A stretch of 64,000 nt of DNA from assembly GCF_000429765.1 (NCBI RefSeq), contig NZ_AUCM01000005.1, positions 124,001 through 188,000 on the forward strand, given 5' to 3'. Of this stretch, positions 61,158 to 64,000 are shown piece by piece. The position numbers and the translations under genes were made by a program. The notes under the pieces were generated by a model. That model saw nothing but the letters and a program-made list of their open reading frames with translations, ran no database searches and was not told the DNA's origin. Position 1 is the stretch's first letter, and each line of letters opens with the position of its first letter. The DNA is from Gemmobacter nectariphilus DSM 15620 (GTDB taxonomy: Bacteria; Pseudomonadota; Alphaproteobacteria; Rhodobacterales; Rhodobacteraceae).

Positions 61158-62034
61158 CCGATGCCCCCTTGCGGGCCGATCGGCGATCTTCGGCGGCAAC
61201 GCTGGCAAGGTCGGCATCGCGGATCAGCCGCTCCTCGCCCGACAGGCAGACGAAGCGCTGCCCGCGCAGCCGGCCGATCAGCACCATGCCCAGCTGGCGC
61301 GCAATCTCGACCCCCCAGGCGGTGAAGCCCGAGCGCGAGACCAGCGCCGGGATCCCCATATGGGCGCATTTGATCACCATCTCCGAGGTCAGCCGCCCGG
61401 TGGTATAGAGGATCTTGTCATCACCCCCGACGCCTTCGCTGAACATCCAGCCGGCAATCTTGTCCACCGCATTGTGGCGCCCGACATCTTCCATATAGAC
61501 CAGCGGGCGGCTCTGCCGGCACAGCACCGTGCCATGGATCGCCCCCGCGCCCAGATAGAGGCTGGGGGTCGTGTTGATCACCCGCGACAGATCGTAAAGC
61601 CACGAGCTGCGCAGTTCGGCCGCAGGCAGGCGCAGCCCTTCCAGCCCCTCCATCATGTCGCCAAAGACCGTGCCCACCGCGCAGCCCGATGTGCGGGTCT
61701 TGCGCGCCAGCTTGGCCTCGAAATCGGTTTCGCGGTCGGTCCTGACCACCACGGCCTCGGCGTAATCGTCGTAGTCGACGGCCGTGACCGCGGTGCCATC
61801 GGGCAACATGCCCTGATTGCGCAGGAAACCCAGGGCCAGGTATTCGGGGTAATCCCCGATGGTCATGGCCGTGACGATCTCTCGTGAATTGAGCCAGATC
61901 GACAGGGGGCGTTCGACCACCACATCCAGCGCGACCTCGGCCCCGGTGTGATCGTGGCCGATCACCTTGCGCGTAAGCCGGTCATCATCAGGGCTTGGGG
62001 CAATCACATAGCCCGGCTGGTCTGAAACTGGCAT
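61150..62034 (-). CDS. fdhD: Formate dehydrogenase accessory sulfurtransferase FdhD
   Basis: A 294-residue sulfurtransferase that passes sulfur from IscS to the bis-MGD of formate dehydrogenase. Core blocks are EYLALGFLRNQG, VYMEDVGRHNAVDKI, LYTTGRLTSEMV and ALVSRSGFTAWGVEIA. The usual CGxCG-like pair is replaced by SGCAVGTVFGD, leaving only C118, which corresponds to the key cysteine C121 of E. coli. AAGGAGAGG precedes the start. First gene of fdhD-mobA-mobB-moeA, convergent with the fdh operon. Confidence 0.93.
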   Translation of the reverse strand: MPVSDQPGYVIAPSPDDDRLTRKVIGHDHTGAEVALDVVVERPLSIWLNSREIVTAMTIGDYPEYLALGFLRNQGMLPDGTAVTAVDYDDYAEAVVVRTDRETDFEAKLARKTRTSGCAVGTVFGDMMEGLEGLRLPAAELRSSWLYDLSRVINTTPSLYLGAGAIHGTVLCRQSRPLVYMEDVGRHNAVDKIAGWMFSEGVGGDDKILYTTGRLTSEMVIKCAHMGIPALVSRSGFTAWGVEIARQLGMVLIGRLRGQRFVCLSGEERLIRDADLASVAAEDRRSARKGASDD

Positions 62035-62201
62035 CCGCCTCTCCTTGCCACAAGGCCCTGTCGCGCGGCGTCACCCTAACACAGCCGCAGACACCAGTTC
62101 CATGGCGCTGCGCCCCTTGCATCCTGGCCCGAAAACATCGCCAGCCGCCACCGTCGCGCCCCTTGACAATCGCGCATCCATGGTTCAGAACCCGCGCGAC
62201 T

Positions 62202-62277
<76 letters not shown>

Positions 62278-62715
62278 GTCACTTTCCGCAATACGTTGAA
62301 AACGCTGGCGAAATTCGAGCCGCGATTTTCTGCGCCCCACGTTTTGCCCCACGCCGCGCGCTAGATGCCCTGCAACTTCACGATACCGTGCGAGACTTCG
62401 CCCCCGGTCGGAAAGTCACCGGCCAGCCGCTCGCGCCCGCCAGATCGGCCAGCCACAGGGCATCGGCAGTAGCGACACCCCCGCCCGAGCGGCAAGGTGC
62501 GGCAAGGCATGGTGACAGTCGCCATACCTTCGCGCCAGCGCCGGGCTGGTCGGGCAAGGTCTAACGCTGGTCGTGGCACCTTCGCGGCCCCGGTCCCCGT
62601 TGCGATTCCCGCGATTCCTGCGATTTGTGCGCCTTGCGACACCCGCGACATTGCGACACTGGGCGCCGCCCCCTGCTACACCCGCGACATTGCGACACGG
62701 CGCGCGGTAATGACA
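62278..62715. other. Non-coding, repeat-containing stretch after the tRNA
   Basis: About 440 bases in which I support no gene. It holds a pair of GCCCCACG direct repeats (62334-62341, 62346-62353). A run of GCGATT/TTGCGACA-type short repeats lies at 62600-62700. The frames crossing it are short and repeat-derived. Its position between a tRNA end and an unrelated gene set fits an attachment-site flank (inference). Confidence 0.5.
62639..62698. repeat. Two 21-base direct repeats, 39 bases apart
   Basis: Copies at 62639-62659 and 62678-62698 are identical (ACACCCGCGACATTGCGACA plus C). On the minus strand each is built of TGTCGCAA and TGTCGCGGG units. AATCGCAGG, AATCGCGGG and AATCGCAAC units lie at about 62599-62625. 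Iteron-like; function unknown. Confidence 0.75.
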
Positions 62716-62740
62716 AAGGCCCCGCGCTGGGCAGGGCCTT
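62716..62740 (-). terminator. Terminator of the small-gene operon
   Basis: On the minus strand AAGGCCCTGC and GCGGGGCCTT pair over ten positions (one G-U) with a 5-base loop, followed by TGTC. It lies 24 bases past the stop of the last small gene. Confidence 0.7.
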
Positions 62741-62763
62741 GATGCCGTGAAGATGGAAGGCAG

Positions 62764-62988
62764 TCAGTCGGACCAGTTCACCCCATCCAGTTCTGTCAGC
62801 GCCTCGGCCAGAAGGTGCGCGGCGTGTTCCAGGTCGGCCCGGCCCAGCGCCCACGCCCCGAACATCCGGTCAGGATCCAGACTGGTTTCCGCTGCAAGGA
62901 TGCGTTGCTGGACTGTGTGCAGGGCAATCCGCACGTTTTCCGCAGGCGATGCAGCGCGGGGGCGGGGCGGCGCATGTAGGGCGGTCAT
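62764..62988 (-). CDS. Hypothetical 74-residue protein (island operon)
   Basis: Starts MTALHAPPRPRAASPAENVR and continues with helical LHTVQQRILAAETSLDPDRM and HAAHLLAEALTELDGVNW. Probably a small all-helical cytoplasmic protein. Its ATG overlaps the stop of the next upstream gene by 4 bases, so it is translated as part of an operon. Not recognised; accessory or phage origin is inference from context. Confidence 0.6.
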   Translation of the reverse strand: MTALHAPPRPRAASPAENVRIALHTVQQRILAAETSLDPDRMFGAWALGRADLEHAAHLLAEALTELDGVNWSD

Positions 62989-63209
62989 GCTGCGCCCTCT
63001 TTCGTCTCTGCATCATCCCAGGGCAGTTCTTCCAGCACCCCGAACAGTTCGGCCAGCAGCTTGCAGGCGGTCACAAGCCCATCAGTGGGCAGGTAGTCCA
63101 GCCCGAACACGGCAGCGCCCCGCGCCGTGCTGTCCTGCGCCAGAACATGCGCCTGCACGATGCTGGCGGCGGCCATGACGTTGTGCCACGGGGTTTCAAG
63201 CCGGGTCAT
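62985..63209 (-). CDS. Hypothetical 74-residue protein (island operon)
   Basis: Begins MTRLETPWHNVMAAASIVQA and ends with LLAELFGVLEELPWDDAETK. Helical and acidic near the C-terminus, with no recognised motif. It overlaps by 4 bases with the genes on both sides (ATGA junctions at 62985 and 63206). Resembles its downstream neighbour in size and general composition (a late LLAE-containing helix and an acidic end), perhaps a distant duplication. Confidence 0.6.
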   Translation of the reverse strand: MTRLETPWHNVMAAASIVQAHVLAQDSTARGAAVFGLDYLPTDGLVTACKLLAELFGVLEELPWDDAETKEGAA

Positions 63210-63712
63210 GCTTCGCCCCCATTGACCATGGCGGCGCGGGCATCGTCCAGAAGGTCACGGGCGGCGGCTAGGGCGTGTTGCGCCATACCGGCGCCCCGGA
63301 CAATCGCGGAACCCGTGGTGCGGTCGGATCGGGCAATCCCTTCACCAGCCATGAACAGCAGTTCCAGCATGTCCTGCACCTTGGCCAGTTCGTCTATGGC
63401 GTCCAGAACGCCATCCAGCGCGGCAAACCTCGCATTGCAAGCCGGGGGCAGCGCCTTGCGGGCGGCCTCGGCCTTCGCGGCATTGTGGCAGGCCATGACA
63501 AGGCCCTTGTCGTCTGCCAGCCAAAGCCAATCCAGGCTAAGGCCCTCGGCCTCGGCATAGGCCAGCAGGGCATCGGAAAAGGTCGCCTCGGCCCCTTCGC
63601 CGTCAAGGATGCGCTCGGGCGGCGTGGTGCCGGTCCATTCCGCGAAACGGGCGAGGCGCTCGGCAGCGGCGGCTTTCATCGTCGCGGATCGGTCAAAGGG
63701 AAAGGCGTTCAC
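63206..63712 (-). CDS. Hypothetical 168-residue protein (island operon)
   Basis: Mostly helical. It contains AEGLSLDWLWLADDKGLVMA, a motif I associate loosely with small phage-borne alphaproteobacterial proteins, then a long helix region (DGVLDAIDELAKVQDMLELL). No catalytic site seen. Start MNAFPFDRSATMKAAAAERL at 63712; an internal ATG 11 codons later is possible. First of three overlapping genes. Confidence 0.6.
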   Translation of the reverse strand: MNAFPFDRSATMKAAAAERLARFAEWTGTTPPERILDGEGAEATFSDALLAYAEAEGLSLDWLWLADDKGLVMACHNAAKAEAARKALPPACNARFAALDGVLDAIDELAKVQDMLELLFMAGEGIARSDRTTGSAIVRGAGMAQHALAAARDLLDDARAAMVNGGEA

Positions 63713-63746
63713 GGGTCAGGCTCCTTGCTGAGAAAAGTTGAGGTTG

Positions 63747-63992
63747 TCAGGCAGCGGCGGCGTAGGTCACGCGGCGCAGATCGGCGCGCATGGCATCCAG
63801 CGCGGCCCAGTCGCGGGGTTCCAGCCGGTCCTTGCATTCCAGCAGGAAGATGGCTTCGCGGATCCGATCGGCAGCAGATTTGGGCTTGGCGGCCTTGGCC
63901 ATCGCTTCGGCCTGCGCCCGCGCCTTCGCCTCGGCCCAGACGCGGCGAAGCTGGCCCGCGAAGTTCTGGGCATAGGTGCGGCCCTTCATCAT
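63747..63992 (-). CDS. Hypothetical 81-residue charged protein (island operon)
   Basis: Begins MMKGRTYAQNFAGQLRRVWA with an alanine/lysine-rich helix (EAKARAQAEAMAKAAK) and then AADRIREAIFLLECKDRLEP. Two adjacent ATGs (63992, 63989) are candidate starts. It lies 34 bases before the next gene on the same strand. The operon may continue beyond the window. Function unknown. Confidence 0.55.
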   Translation of the reverse strand: MMKGRTYAQNFAGQLRRVWAEAKARAQAEAMAKAAKPKSAADRIREAIFLLECKDRLEPRDWAALDAMRADLRRVTYAAAA

Positions 63993-64000
63993 CGGATGGC

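Noticed and set aside
62595-62700. Possible CRISPR array
   Set aside because: Only two 21-base repeats with a single 18-base spacer between them, made of internal 8-9 base units. No cas genes are in the window.
62361-62854. Short open frames (96 and 97 codons) crossing the repeats after the tRNA
   Set aside because: They are built largely from the TGTCGC/AATCGC repeats, have no ribosome site, and overlap a terminator and the 3' end of a better-supported small gene.

Overview
The window is high-GC, densely packed DNA from an alphaproteobacterium, most probably a member of the Rhodobacterales (Rhodobacter/Paracoccus relatives). The clearest evidence is the set of ccoNOQP, ccoGHIS, hemN and fnrL with FNR boxes, a sat-cysC fusion, glnK-amtB, and a membrane formate dehydrogenase locus carrying DUF3305/DUF3306 and a TAT-target peptide. 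The species cannot be named from sequence alone.

Layout. 0-12 kb is housekeeping: the end of a manganese pyrophosphatase gene, L-serine dehydratase, a bifunctional penicillin-binding protein, glnK-amtB, bifunctional ATP sulfurylase/APS kinase, and ftsE-ftsX-plsC. 12-23 kb holds thioredoxin 2, two DMT exporters, a small sulfotransferase, an acyl-CoA synthetase, divergent hemN/fnrL around an FNR box, a YmdB-type phosphodiesterase, an SLC13 permease and a YebC regulator. 23-32.6 kb is a microaerobic respiration block: ccoNOQP, a universal stress gene and ccoGHIS, with four more FNR boxes. 32.6-39 kb has an amino-acid ABC permease/binding protein pair without an ATPase, a MoeB/ThiF enzyme, dUTPase, and an acyl-CoA dehydrogenase preceded by a regulator with two TetR-type DNA-binding domains.

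39.3-62.0 kb is a large molybdenum/tungsten and formate superlocus. It contains a MoeA fused to a binding-protein domain, a divergent MoeA, a one-component HTH plus binding-protein regulator divergent from tupBCA, a TusA-like protein, a DUF2478 protein, a polyferredoxin, a run of poorly characterised genes (lipoate-ligase-like, DUF6505, DUF6352, DUF3305, DUF3306), a TorD-like chaperone, a TAT-target peptide, fdhABC, an Mrp ATPase, a 45-residue membrane peptide, a MobB-MoeA fusion, MobA and FdhD. Oxyanion uptake, cofactor synthesis, nucleotide addition, sulfuration, chaperoning and the enzyme itself are thus collected in about 23 kb. The uncharacterised genes here are the best candidates for new biology.

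At 62.2 kb a tRNA-Ala(CGC) is followed by repeat-rich non-coding DNA and a run of small unrecognised minus-strand genes that continues to the window end. This looks like the edge of a prophage or genomic island. A further pattern is a composite element (GC hairpin plus a conserved AT-containing tail) found four times, each time 45-85 bases downstream of a stop codon and in the orientation of that gene.
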